Positions 1 to 7,598 of a stretch of 64,000 bases of DNA are shown one piece after another (within the stretch, counting starts at the first letter, position 1; each line of letters starts with the position of its first letter). The position numbers were made by a program, and so were the translations under genes. The notes beneath the pieces are model-generated. The model was not told where the DNA came from, did not search any database, and was given only the letters and a program-made list of their open reading frames with translations. Source of the stretch: AP-15 sp963781215 (GTDB taxonomy: Bacteria > Pseudomonadota > Alphaproteobacteria > ATCC43930 > CGMCC-115725); NCBI GenBank assembly GCA_963781215.1, contig CAWAFE010000031.1, forward strand, positions 34,600 through 98,599. Reading direction: 5' to 3'.

Positions 1-865
1 TCTCGTCGCGCAGCCATTCGCGATCGATCAGACGCGACGGGTCGATGACGATCGTCAGCATGCCGTTCGTCGCCGTGCCGGCGCCTTGCCGCTCGGGCCG
101 CATCGTGCCACCGCCGCACAAGGCACCGGCCAGCATCTCGCAGACAAAGGCGAGGGCATAGCCCTTGTGCTCGCCGAAGGTCAGCACGGCACCCCGCTTC
201 TCGCCATACATGGCGCCGGGGTCGGTCGTCGGCTTGCCCTCGCCGTCGAGCAGGGTGCCGGGTTTCAGCTGCTCGCCCTTGTTGCGGGCGACGCGCACCT
301 TGCCCATCGCCACCACACTCGTCGCCATGTCGAGGATGATCGGCCGGTCCGGCTCGGGGCCCGGCATGGCGATGCAGACGGGGTTCGTGCTGAAGCGCGC
401 ATCGCTACCGCGCCACGGCGCCACGGCCGGCCGCGCATCGGTAACGTTGACAAAATGAAACGAGACGAGACCCGCTGTGGCGCACATCTCGCCATAGGTG
501 CCGACCCGGCCGATGTGGTGCGGATTGCGCAAGGCCACCACCGCGACGCCGGTTTCGCGCGCCTTTTCGATCGCGATCATCGTCGCTTCGCGCGCGGCGA
601 TCTGGCCCCAGGCCCGCTCGCCGTCATAAACGATCAGCGAGCCGTTCTCGCTGACGACGCGCCCCTTGCGGTTGGCGACGACGGTGCCGCCCGCCAGATG
701 GTTCAGATAGTTCGGGATCAGACCAACCCCGTGGCTGTCGTGGCCGCGCAGATTGGCCTCGATCAGGTGGCCGGCGATAATCTCCGCCTCGCTCGCGTCG
801 CTTCCGGCAGCCTCGAACACGCGCAAGGCGAGGCGGTGCAATTCCTGGTGATCGATCGTCGGCAT
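1..865 (-). CDS. Ldh-family (malate/L-lactate-type) NAD(P) dehydrogenase, C-terminus cut by window edge
   Basis: This is a member of the LDH2/MDG2 family, which oxidises 2-hydroxyacids such as malate, lactate or ureidoglycolate with NAD(P). It is not related to classical Rossmann-fold LDH. The ATG at 865 opens MPTIDHQELH, and the family signature RGHDSHG lies at residues 40-46, with a catalytic-type His in the motif. The visible 288 residues include an ARETGVAVVALRN stretch and a late GYALAFVCEML helix, both typical of the fold. The family is usually about 330-360 residues, so roughly 50-70 residues lie beyond the left edge. It is the last gene of a minus-strand run after pheA and a TPR gene. 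The substrate cannot be told from the sequence. Confidence 0.88.
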   Translation of the reverse strand, partial: MPTIDHQELHRLALRVFEAAGSDASEAEIIAGHLIEANLRGHDSHGVGLIPNYLNHLAGGTVVANRKGRVVSENGSLIVYDGERAWGQIAAREATMIAIEKARETGVAVVALRNPHHIGRVGTYGEMCATAGLVSFHFVNVTDARPAVAPWRGSDARFSTNPVCIAMPGPEPDRPIILDMATSVVAMGKVRVARNKGEQLKPGTLLDGEGKPTTDPGAMYGEKRGAVLTFGEHKGYALAFVCEMLAGALCGGGTMRPERQGAGTATNGMLTIVIDPSRLIDREWLRDE

Positions 866-931
866 GGGCGTTCTCCGGCAGGCGGGATCAAGGCCGAGGA
901 TTTTGCCCGCGCCGCAGCGGAACGCCAGCCC

Positions 932-1480
932 TTAATCGTGCGCCGAGGCCGGCCGCGAAGGGTCGGCGATCGCCTCGGCGAGGTCGGTATATTCCTCGCA
1001 GCCCGTGCCGCAGATGGTCTCGATCTTCTGCAGCTGGGCCTTGGCCCGCGCCATATCGCCTTTCTGGACATAGGCTTCGCCGAGATATTCCCGGACCTGC
1101 GCATAGTTGGGATCGAGCGCCACCGATTTGAGGTAATAGCCGATCCCCTCCTCGAGCCGGCCAAGCTTGCGCGTCGCGAAGCCGCGGTAGTTGAGCGCCA
1201 CCGCGGTGTTTGGATCTTGCAAGAGATCGAGCACCGCCAGCGCTTCCTGGTATCGTCCGGCCTTGGCCAGGACGATGGCGTTCTCGGCGAACTCGGTGTC
1301 GGGCAGCACGCCGTTCTCGGCCTTGACGCATCGCTGGCTCCGGCTGTCCCAAACCTCGCCTTTGCCGCAACTGGGCGTGCTCGACCGGTCGTCGCCGCCC
1401 CCGCCGCCATCGGCGAAGACCGGAGCGGTCGTGATCAGGCAAAGCCAGAATGGTGCAACGAAGAGTGGGGCAATTCTCAT
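932..1480 (-). CDS. Exported TPR-repeat protein
   Basis: The product is 182 residues and starts at an ATG preceded by a strong GGGAGGAA ribosome site. An N-terminal signal peptide (MRIAPLFVAPFWLCLITTAPVFA) should send it to the periplasm. A Gly/Asp-rich patch with two cysteines (CGKGEVWDSRSQRC) follows. From about residue 65 to 165 there are tetratricopeptide-like helices, for example ALNYRGFATRKLGRLEEGI and VREYLGEAYVQKGD. TPR domains scaffold protein complexes, and no enzyme motif is visible. It lies 60 bp downstream of pheA on the same strand and may share its transcript. Its specific role is unknown. Confidence 0.8.
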   Translation of the reverse strand: MRIAPLFVAPFWLCLITTAPVFADGGGGGDDRSSTPSCGKGEVWDSRSQRCVKAENGVLPDTEFAENAIVLAKAGRYQEALAVLDLLQDPNTAVALNYRGFATRKLGRLEEGIGYYLKSVALDPNYAQVREYLGEAYVQKGDMARAKAQLQKIETICGTGCEEYTDLAEAIADPSRPASAHD

Positions 1481-1540
1481 GATTTCCTCCCGGCTCGCGG
1501 CGGACGCCGCGTTGCATCAACGACCGCCGCGGGAGGCGCT

Positions 1541-2410
1541 TTATTCCGCCAACGCCGAGGCGGCGATGCGCAGCGGGTGCGCCGGGTACACGCCGAGGAT
1601 CTTGACCTCGCGCGAGAAGAAGCCGAGCTCCTCGAGCGCCAGCGCCAACGGGCGGTCCTCGGGATGCGCCTCGACATCGGCATAGAACTGCGTCGCGGCA
1701 AAGGCGCCGCCGACCATGTAGCTTTCGAGCTTGGTCATGTTGACGCCGTTGGTGGCGAACCCGCCCAATGCTTTGTAGAGCGCCGCCGGCACATTGCGCA
1801 CCCGGAAGAAGAACGTCGTCACCGCCGGGGTGCCCCGCGCCGGCCGCTTGGGCTCGCGCGACATAATGAGAAAACGGGTCGTGTTGTGCTCGGCGTCCTC
1901 GATGTTCTCCTTGAGTGACACGAGGCCGTAGATATGGCCGGCGAGCTCCGAGGCGATCGCGGCGACGCTGGGATCGCGGCGGGCCGCGATCTCGGCCGCG
2001 GCACCGGCGGTGTCGGCCGCGACCACCGGCTCCAGCCCGAGCGAGCGCAGCGTGCTGCGGCATTGCGAGAGCGCCTGGACGTGGCTGCGCACTGTGCGGA
2101 TCGTCTCAAGCGAGGCGCCGGGCACGCCCAACAGATGATGGTTCACCCGCTCGAAATGCTCGCCGATGATATGGAGGCCCGAATCCGGCATCAGATGGTG
2201 GATGTCGGCGACGCGGCCGGCGACCGAGTTCTCGATCGGCATCATCGCCAGCGCAGCCCGACCCTCGCGCACCGCCGCGAAGGCGTCTTCGAATTGCGGG
2301 CAGGGGAGGGTCGCCAGCTCGGGAAAGACCCGCCGGCAGGCGAGGTCGGAATAGGCCCCGGGGGCACCCTGGAACGCAATCGTCTTCGCCCGGTCGGCAG
2401 GTTTTGTCAT
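1541..2410 (-). CDS. pheA: Prephenate dehydratase
   Basis: This enzyme converts prephenate to phenylpyruvate in cytoplasmic phenylalanine biosynthesis. The 289-residue monofunctional form has a catalytic PDT domain (about residues 9-185), with the conserved NTTRF at 176-180. A C-terminal ACT domain (about 195-280) follows, in which TKLES (226-230) corresponds to the phenylalanine-binding ESRP-type loop, so feedback inhibition by phenylalanine is likely. There is no chorismate mutase domain. An in-frame TTG lies upstream at 2470, but the ATG at 2410 opens directly onto the domain (MTKPADRAKTIAFQGAPGAY) and is preferred. The TPR and Ldh-family genes follow on the same strand. The patatin gene upstream is separated by 199 bp. 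Confidence 0.93.
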   Translation of the reverse strand: MTKPADRAKTIAFQGAPGAYSDLACRRVFPELATLPCPQFEDAFAAVREGRAALAMMPIENSVAGRVADIHHLMPDSGLHIIGEHFERVNHHLLGVPGASLETIRTVRSHVQALSQCRSTLRSLGLEPVVAADTAGAAAEIAARRDPSVAAIASELAGHIYGLVSLKENIEDAEHNTTRFLIMSREPKRPARGTPAVTTFFFRVRNVPAALYKALGGFATNGVNMTKLESYMVGGAFAATQFYADVEAHPEDRPLALALEELGFFSREVKILGVYPAHPLRIAASALAE

Positions 2411-2609
2411 TGTTGTCCCGTTACACCCGGTTCCATCATTTGGCTCGATCCATCGCCACTTTATGCGCAATGGCCTCGCGAAATTGAAGCCCGCTCCATC
2501 GCCGCTGTGCGGCTTTTCGCGAGAGAGGCGAAGGCCGCTCTTGTGCCGAGAACGCAGGTTCGAGACGTTTTCCGCGGCGTCAGCTCGGAATCAGCGGGCT
2601 CTTTCCCCC

Positions 2610-4334
2610 TCAATCGAGGCCCACCTGCTTCATTGCGTCGTTGATCGCGCCAATGATCAGATCGGCGAGCTTTCGCTCGCCGAAATGGGCGAGGAGCCAA
2701 ATCGCGGTGCTGGAGACGAGCCCGCCGTTGCCTTCGGCCTCGACGATCGCCTTGAACCGCCTTTCGATCGGATCGCGGTAGATTTCCGGGTCGAGCATAT
2801 GGCGCGGCCACGGCGCGGTCATTTCCGGCACCGCGGCATCGCCGATCAGCGGAATGACCGGGAGGTAGCGTTCGCCGTCGCTTACGACCCCGAGCGACTG
2901 TTTCTGCTGGTCGGTCCACATCCCCGCGAAGACCGGGTTGTCCTCCGCCAGCACCAGGCTCGAACGCAGATACTCCTGGCAGTTGGCCCGGCCGAGCAGA
3001 TAGTCGTGGCGCATGAAGGCAGGGCAGGCAAAGCCCAGGAACGCGCCGAGCCCGTTGCTGGCGAGCGCACCGCCGCCGACTTCCCCGTCGCGCATCGGCG
3101 TGATCATGAACCGGCTGAACACGTCGGGGTCGGCAGCCAGCAGCAGATCCTGCGAGTTGTAGCGCGTCTGCTGCGTGAAGGTCGAAAGCAGGGCCGGCGC
3201 GGTCCTGGGGAGCGAGGCGGGCCCGGCCGGGCCCAGCCCGGCCGCGCCGGCAAAGGGGTCGATCAGCATGACCGCACGGTTCGCGGTCTTCGGGTCGCGC
3301 GGATTGCGGCCGAGGACACCGGCGAGCGCCGTGCGGGCGAGCTCTATCGGCTCGTTGTCGGTGACACCGCCGTCGACCGCGAGGAAATGATAGTCCGACG
3401 GCGGCCCGTCCGCCCCAGCCGGCGTCAGCCCCGCCCAATCCGGCCGCCGCCCGATGACCTGCGCCCGCGCCTCCGGTACCGCCGGCGGCAGCACCGCTAC
3501 ACGATATCGGTAATCCTGCGTCGGCCGAGCCAAGGCGCGCGGTGGGAAGCCGAGCGGAAAGGCGGCAGTCGCGCGCGCGAACATGCTGAACGCTGCCCAA
3601 TCCACCGCCTGCGGCAGGCGGGTCTGATCAAAGCCGACGACCAGCTCGTCGGGGCGCGGTTCAGCCAGCGCGCGCGGCGGGTAGACCACCGCAAAACGCG
3701 CGTGATCGGCGTGGTCGACAAAGGTCTGCCCAAGCGCGCCGGCGCCGAACGACGTCCGGTACGGCACGCCGCGCAAATTGGTCAGGGTGAAGATCAGCCG
3801 CAGCGGGTCGCCGAGCCAGGACCGCTCCCGGGTCGGCCCCGGAGCGAAATCCGCGATCGTCGCGGCCCCGCTATCGATCGGCTCGGCGCAGAGCAGCGAG
3901 GCGACATTGCCGCGCGTAATGTCGGTGGTCGCGAGAAAGCCGCTCAGGGTCAGCCGATTGACCCAAATGTCGTAGAACGGATTGCCGGTGCCGCGCTCGG
4001 GATGCGGCGGGGCGGCGCGGACGACGTGCGGAAAATCATAGGCGAGGGCGCGCGCCGCGATCGCCGCGGTGACCCCGCCGCCGGAGGTGCCGGTCACCAC
4101 CTTCAGCACCGTCTTGTGGCGCGGCGCCGTGCCGCCGCCGGCCGCGTCGCGCGCCGCGGTCCAGCAATCGAGCGCCTCGATCAAAAAATCGACGGCCCCC
4201 GCGGTGTAGGCGCCGGCCGAGCTGGTGCCGCCGAGCACCAGCGCCAGCTCGACGGTGTTGGCGGCCGGCGGGTCGCTGTGGATGAAGAGCGCCTCGATTT
4301 CCGCCGGTGAGAGAGGCGATTGATCGACCGGCAT
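2610..4334 (-). CDS. Patatin-like phospholipase / acyl hydrolase
   Basis: The product is 574 residues. The patatin hallmarks are visible: an oxyanion-type glycine loop (GGTSSAGAYTAGA from residue 35), the nucleophile elbow GTSGG with Ser84, and the DGG triad centred on Asp321. These predict a Ser-Asp dyad hydrolase that cleaves acyl esters of membrane lipids. The protein is longer than minimal patatins (about 300 residues). The extra C-terminal 250 residues resemble the bacterial patatin-related DUF3376-type extension only loosely. No signal peptide or membrane segment is evident, so it is probably cytoplasmic or a peripheral membrane enzyme. A possible 30-codon leader ORF sits just upstream. 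Confidence 0.85.
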   Translation of the reverse strand: MPVDQSPLSPAEIEALFIHSDPPAANTVELALVLGGTSSAGAYTAGAVDFLIEALDCWTAARDAAGGGTAPRHKTVLKVVTGTSGGGVTAAIAARALAYDFPHVVRAAPPHPERGTGNPFYDIWVNRLTLSGFLATTDITRGNVASLLCAEPIDSGAATIADFAPGPTRERSWLGDPLRLIFTLTNLRGVPYRTSFGAGALGQTFVDHADHARFAVVYPPRALAEPRPDELVVGFDQTRLPQAVDWAAFSMFARATAAFPLGFPPRALARPTQDYRYRVAVLPPAVPEARAQVIGRRPDWAGLTPAGADGPPSDYHFLAVDGGVTDNEPIELARTALAGVLGRNPRDPKTANRAVMLIDPFAGAAGLGPAGPASLPRTAPALLSTFTQQTRYNSQDLLLAADPDVFSRFMITPMRDGEVGGGALASNGLGAFLGFACPAFMRHDYLLGRANCQEYLRSSLVLAEDNPVFAGMWTDQQKQSLGVVSDGERYLPVIPLIGDAAVPEMTAPWPRHMLDPEIYRDPIERRFKAIVEAEGNGGLVSSTAIWLLAHFGERKLADLIIGAINDAMKQVGLD

Positions 4335-4370
4335 CGGTGGGAGCTCCTTCTCAGGGCCGAATGGGGCCGA

Positions 4371-4463
4371 TTAGAGGAGAACAACCCAATCGCGAGCGGC
4401 GAGGCTGCGCCGGGGCCCCGGCGCCATTCGCACCAACAGCATCGCCGCTACCGTTGACGCCAT
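4371..4463 (-). CDS. Possible 30-residue leader ORF upstream of the patatin gene
   Basis: An ATG at 4463 is preceded by an unusually strong GGGGGAGGAAACC ribosome site. It opens a 30-codon frame beginning MASTVAAMLLVRMAPGPRRS and ending in WVVLL. It stops 36 bp before the patatin start at 4334, on the same strand. No homologue is recognised. It could be a real small peptide, a translated leader, or the start of a displaced signal sequence. The only support is the ribosome site and its position. Confidence 0.3.
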   Translation of the reverse strand: MASTVAAMLLVRMAPGPRRSLAARDWVVLL

Positions 4464-4628
4464 GGTTTCCTCCCCCAAAAACGTTTCGCCAAAATCAGCG
4501 CATGCCCCGCGGTGCGGTGTCAAGCAGGCGATCCCAAATCGGCTCGATCGTGGTGCTTCGTTTCGGGCTGGGCATGTTATTCTTCGCCATTCGCCGGCGG
4601 GGGCGGCGGTGACGAGCGAGGTCGGCGG

Positions 4629-4931
4629 GTGCGTTGGGGTGATTGGGTCTATTGGGGGACAGTGGGTATGTCGGCGCTGACCTTGGTTCTGGTCGTCGCC
4701 TATGTGATCCTCGGGCAGGACAACCGTTCGGTTCAGGCAGAGGTCAACCGGCGTCAACAGTTCATCAACCAGAGCATTCAGCTCGGCCGGGTCAATGAGG
4801 CGCTGGTCCGTGCCCTGGCAACGGCCGCGGTCGACGGCAAGGACGACAAGCTGCGCGATCTCCTGACCCAGAATGGAATCACCATCAACGCTCCCGCCAA
4901 GGCGCCGGCCGCCACCGAGAAGACGCCATGA
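4629..4931 (+). CDS. Small single-pass membrane protein, unknown function
   Basis: The product is about 100 residues. A hydrophobic segment near the N-terminus (WVYWGTVGMSALTLVLVVAY) is followed by a charged helical stretch (QAEVNRRQQFINQ) and an Ala/Pro-rich tail. The GTG at 4629 is preferred because the ATG at 4668 would keep only about 13 residues of the membrane helix; the ATG remains possible. The stop overlaps the start of the next gene (ATGA at 4928-4931). Both proteins have the same architecture, so they are probably translationally coupled and act together at the inner membrane. No known family is recognised. Confidence 0.65.
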   Translation: MRWGDWVYWGTVGMSALTLVLVVAYVILGQDNRSVQAEVNRRQQFINQSIQLGRVNEALVRALATAAVDGKDDKLRDLLTQNGITINAPAKAPAATEKTP

Positions 4932-5203
4932 CGCCGCCGCCGCTCCCGGTAATCCTCGTCGTCTTATCGCTGTTCGTGCTGATGGCATTCGAGATGGGTC
5001 AGGCCGTCTTCGATCGCGGGACGCTGGCGGAGCTGAAGCGCTCGCAGGAGCCGACCGTGCAGGAGGCGCTGAAGCTGCGGCGTCAGTTGGAAACGCTCGC
5101 CGGCCAGACTGCCCAGCTCGCCAGCGAGGGCGACGAAGCGGCCAAAAAAGTCGTCGAGCAGATGAAGCGTCAGGGCATCACGCTCTCGCCGCCGAAGAAA
5201 TAG
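4928..5203 (+). CDS. Small single-pass membrane protein, partner of the preceding gene
   Basis: The product is 91 residues. One N-terminal transmembrane helix (VILVVLSLFVLMAFEMGQAVF) is followed by a charged, probably coiled-coil region (QEALKLRRQLETLAGQTAQL) and a Lys-rich end. Its start codon overlaps the stop of the upstream gene. Both proteins end with a similar motif, a QNGITI / RQGITL core followed by Pro/Lys, which suggests they are diverged duplicates. Function is unknown. Confidence 0.68.
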   Translation: MTPPPLPVILVVLSLFVLMAFEMGQAVFDRGTLAELKRSQEPTVQEALKLRRQLETLAGQTAQLASEGDEAAKKVVEQMKRQGITLSPPKK

Positions 5204-5280
5204 CCGATTGCGGCGCGTTCGCGGAGCCGCGAAGAGGTGCGGCCATTGTCCGGGCGCGGCCGGCTCCCGATCTACAGCAG

Positions 5281-5829
5281 GTGGCCAAGGCTCGCCCGTT
5301 TGCCCGCGCTCTCGCGCTGCTGTTATTGGTCCTCGGCGTCGATCGCTCGATCGCCGCACCCCGCTGCGGGCATCCGGCGGCGCACATCGCGAAAGGTCAG
5401 CAGCTGATGCCCAGCTCGTTGAAACGCATCGGTTTCGAGCGCAGCGGCGGCTTCTATCACCAGCCGATCGGCGGCGCCATCCTGTTCCATGACGGCACCG
5501 CCGAAGTTGCCTCCGAGTTTACCGGCGGTAGCCGCCCATTGACCGAGGCTGAGCAGCGCCAATTCCAGGCGATCGACCTCGCTGCGGTCGGGGCTTCACC
5601 CTTCGCCCTGCGCCGCGGCCAGGCGACGCCGGGGCCGCCCGAAGGATACCAATACGATGTCACGATCGAAACCGCGGACGGGCAGAGGACCGCCTTGCGG
5701 TTTCACGAGGAGCCGCCTGACCTCCTCGACCGGGCCGCGCCGGGGCTCGGAGGTCTCGCCATCTGGGTCCGCCGGGAAGTGGCGGCACTTTGGCGGCAAA
5801 AAGCGGGGATGCCGCCCGCACCCGGCTGA
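5281..5829 (+). CDS. Exported protein of unknown function
   Basis: The product is 182 residues from a GTG at 5281. The start is chosen because it gives a clear signal peptide (MAKARPFARALALLLLVLGV, then SIAAP). The mature part has one early cysteine and a body with alternating polar and hydrophobic residues (YQYDVTIETADGQRTALRFHE), suggesting a beta-rich fold. It follows the two small membrane proteins by 77 bp on the same strand. It runs convergent with the protease gene, whose stop is 7 bp away. No family is recognised. Confidence 0.62.
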   Translation: MAKARPFARALALLLLVLGVDRSIAAPRCGHPAAHIAKGQQLMPSSLKRIGFERSGGFYHQPIGGAILFHDGTAEVASEFTGGSRPLTEAEQRQFQAIDLAAVGASPFALRRGQATPGPPEGYQYDVTIETADGQRTALRFHEEPPDLLDRAAPGLGGLAIWVRREVAALWRQKAGMPPAPG

Positions 5830-5836
5830 GCGCGGA

Positions 5837-6916
5837 CTAGGCTGGCTTTACGCCGACCTGCTGCCAGGCGTCGGCGACCGCCCTTTGCTCGGCGCTGCCC
5901 GACCCGTATCGGTGCCCGGCATTGGCCACGGTATGGGCGGCAAAGGTGGCGAAATTGGCCGATGGCCTGAGGCTTCGGTCGCGTACCGTATCGTACCAGA
6001 TTTGCCCGGCCTTGTCCCAGGCGTTGCCGCCGATCGCCGCTGCCGCCAGATAGAATGCGCGGTTGGGGATGCCAGAGTTCAGATGCACCCCGCCATTGTC
6101 CTGGCCGGTGCGGACGTAGTGCTGCATGTCGGCGGGCTGCGGGTCCTTGCCCATGACATTGTTGTCATAGGCGGTGCCGGGAGCCTTCATCGACCGCAAC
6201 GCCTGGCCCGGAAAGGTCAACAGCCCGGCGCCGATCAGCCAGTCGGCCTGGTCGGCCGTCTGTCCGGCGACGAATTGCTTGATCAGCGAGCCGAAGACGT
6301 CCGAGATCAACTCGTTGAGCGCCCCCGACTGGCCGAAATAGGTCAGGTTAACCTCGGCGCCGGTGACGCCGTGGGTCAGTTCGTGGCCGATCACGTCGAG
6401 CGCGATCGTAAAACGGTTGAAGATGGTTCCGTCGCCGTCGCCGAACACCATCTGCTGCCCGTTCCAAAAGGCGTTGTCGTAACTTTGCCCGTAATGGACG
6501 GTGGCGTCGAGGTGCAGGCCCTGCCCGTCGATCGAATTGCGCTGATACACGTTCAGGTAGAAGTCGAAGGTGTGGCCGAGACCGTCATAGGCCTCGTTGA
6601 CGCTGACATCGGTCGCGTTTGCCTGTCCCTCGGCACGAACCAGCGTTCCCGGCAATGTCTGACTGTTGCCCGCGGTGTAGATTGTCCGTTGCACCTGTGG
6701 CGCGGCGCCCGTCACCACCGGCGGCCGGAAAGAACCGGCTGCCAGCAGCATGAAGGCCATTCGCTGGGCGCGGTGCGTCGAGTCCAGCGCCATCGTACCC
6801 AGCGCGGCGTTGCGTTGGGCGGGAGTGCCGCGTTGCGCCATCTCGCGCAGCACATGCGGCGGCAAAATGCAAAATATCGAATGACGATGTCGTGCCTGGC
6901 ATCTCGGTGAATACAT
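5837..6916 (-). CDS. Protealysin-like M4 neutral metalloprotease
   Basis: A thermolysin-family zinc endopeptidase of 359 residues. Zinc ligands are in HELTH (178-182) and the downstream Glu of NELISD (201-206). The substrate-site His is in DNGGVHLNSG (273-282). The N-terminus has a short propeptide with the ILPPHVLREMA element seen in protealysin-type M4 enzymes instead of the long FTP/PepSY propeptide. No signal peptide is visible, as in protealysin, so its route to the periplasm or outside is unclear. The ATG at 6916 has a GGGGG ribosome site; a TTG at 6928 is an alternative. Confidence 0.9.
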   Translation of the reverse strand: MYSPRCQARHRHSIFCILPPHVLREMAQRGTPAQRNAALGTMALDSTHRAQRMAFMLLAAGSFRPPVVTGAAPQVQRTIYTAGNSQTLPGTLVRAEGQANATDVSVNEAYDGLGHTFDFYLNVYQRNSIDGQGLHLDATVHYGQSYDNAFWNGQQMVFGDGDGTIFNRFTIALDVIGHELTHGVTGAEVNLTYFGQSGALNELISDVFGSLIKQFVAGQTADQADWLIGAGLLTFPGQALRSMKAPGTAYDNNVMGKDPQPADMQHYVRTGQDNGGVHLNSGIPNRAFYLAAAAIGGNAWDKAGQIWYDTVRDRSLRPSANFATFAAHTVANAGHRYGSGSAEQRAVADAWQQVGVKPA

Positions 6917-7118
6917 GAGAACCCCCAATCTATGGCGGATTAACCATACATTACCGGTGGAGAAAACTCAACAAGCGAGCCTGCGCGCAACCACGGAGTT
7001 GGCAGAATGGCTCCGGGGCCCGCGCCGCGCCGGGTTGCAGCCCGAGGCCCGAATCGCGCGGCATCTGCGCAGCGTCACATTCTGGTATAATGTCTGGTCA
7101 CCTTCACACCGAGATGCC

Positions 7119-7598
7119 ATGCAACCGATTTCTCTGACCGTAAACGGCAGCCCCGTCGACGTCGACGCGGACGCGGATACGCCGCTGCTCGACGTGCTGC
7201 GGAATCATCTGGGCCTCATGGGCACGAAATTTGGCTGCGGGCTCGAGCAATGCGGCTGCTGCATGGTGCTGGTCGACGGCCGCCCGGAAAAATCCTGCGG
7301 CAAGGCGCTTTCGACGGTGGCCGGCAAGCAAGTCGTCACGATCGAAGGGCTGGGCACGCCGGCGCACCCGCATCCGTTGCAGCAGGCGTTTCTCGACGAG
7401 CAGGCGGGCCAATGCGGCTATTGCCTCGCCGGCATCCTGATCTCTGCGAAGGCGCTCCTCGACCACAACACCTCGCCGTCGCGGGCGGAGATTGCGGTGG
7501 CGCTCGACGACAACATCTGCCGCTGCGGCAGTCACAATCGCATCCTGCGGGCGGTCGAACGCGCCGCGGCATTATTGCGCGAAGGAGGCTCGCGATGA
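7119..7598 (+). CDS. (2Fe-2S) subunit of a two-subunit molybdenum hydroxylase
   Basis: This is the small subunit of a xanthine-oxidase-family enzyme (159 residues) of the isoquinoline 1-oxidoreductase / nicotinate type. The plant-type ferredoxin cluster cysteines are C40, C45, C48 and C60. The second cluster is bound by C99, C102, C134 and C136 in the helical C-terminal domain (QCGYC and CRCGS). It passes electrons from the Mo cofactor of the next gene product to an outside acceptor. Its stop overlaps the large-subunit start (ATGA at 7595-7598), so translation is coupled. The start is the ATG at 7119, since longer in-frame starts add no conserved sequence. Confidence 0.92.
   Translation: MQPISLTVNGSPVDVDADADTPLLDVLRNHLGLMGTKFGCGLEQCGCCMVLVDGRPEKSCGKALSTVAGKQVVTIEGLGTPAHPHPLQQAFLDEQAGQCGYCLAGILISAKALLDHNTSPSRAEIAVALDDNICRCGSHNRILRAVERAAALLREGGSR

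Noticed and set aside
86..1918. Very long plus-strand open frame over the Ldh, TPR and pheA genes
   Set aside because: It is antisense to three recognisable genes; high GC makes such mirror frames common. The same applies to long frames at 2463-4310, 8000-9649, 11283-12746 and 12951-14378.
4371..4988. 205-codon minus-strand frame over the small membrane proteins
   Set aside because: The plus strand has two overlapping genes with ribosome sites and membrane helices; only the last 30 codons of this frame were kept as a possible leader.
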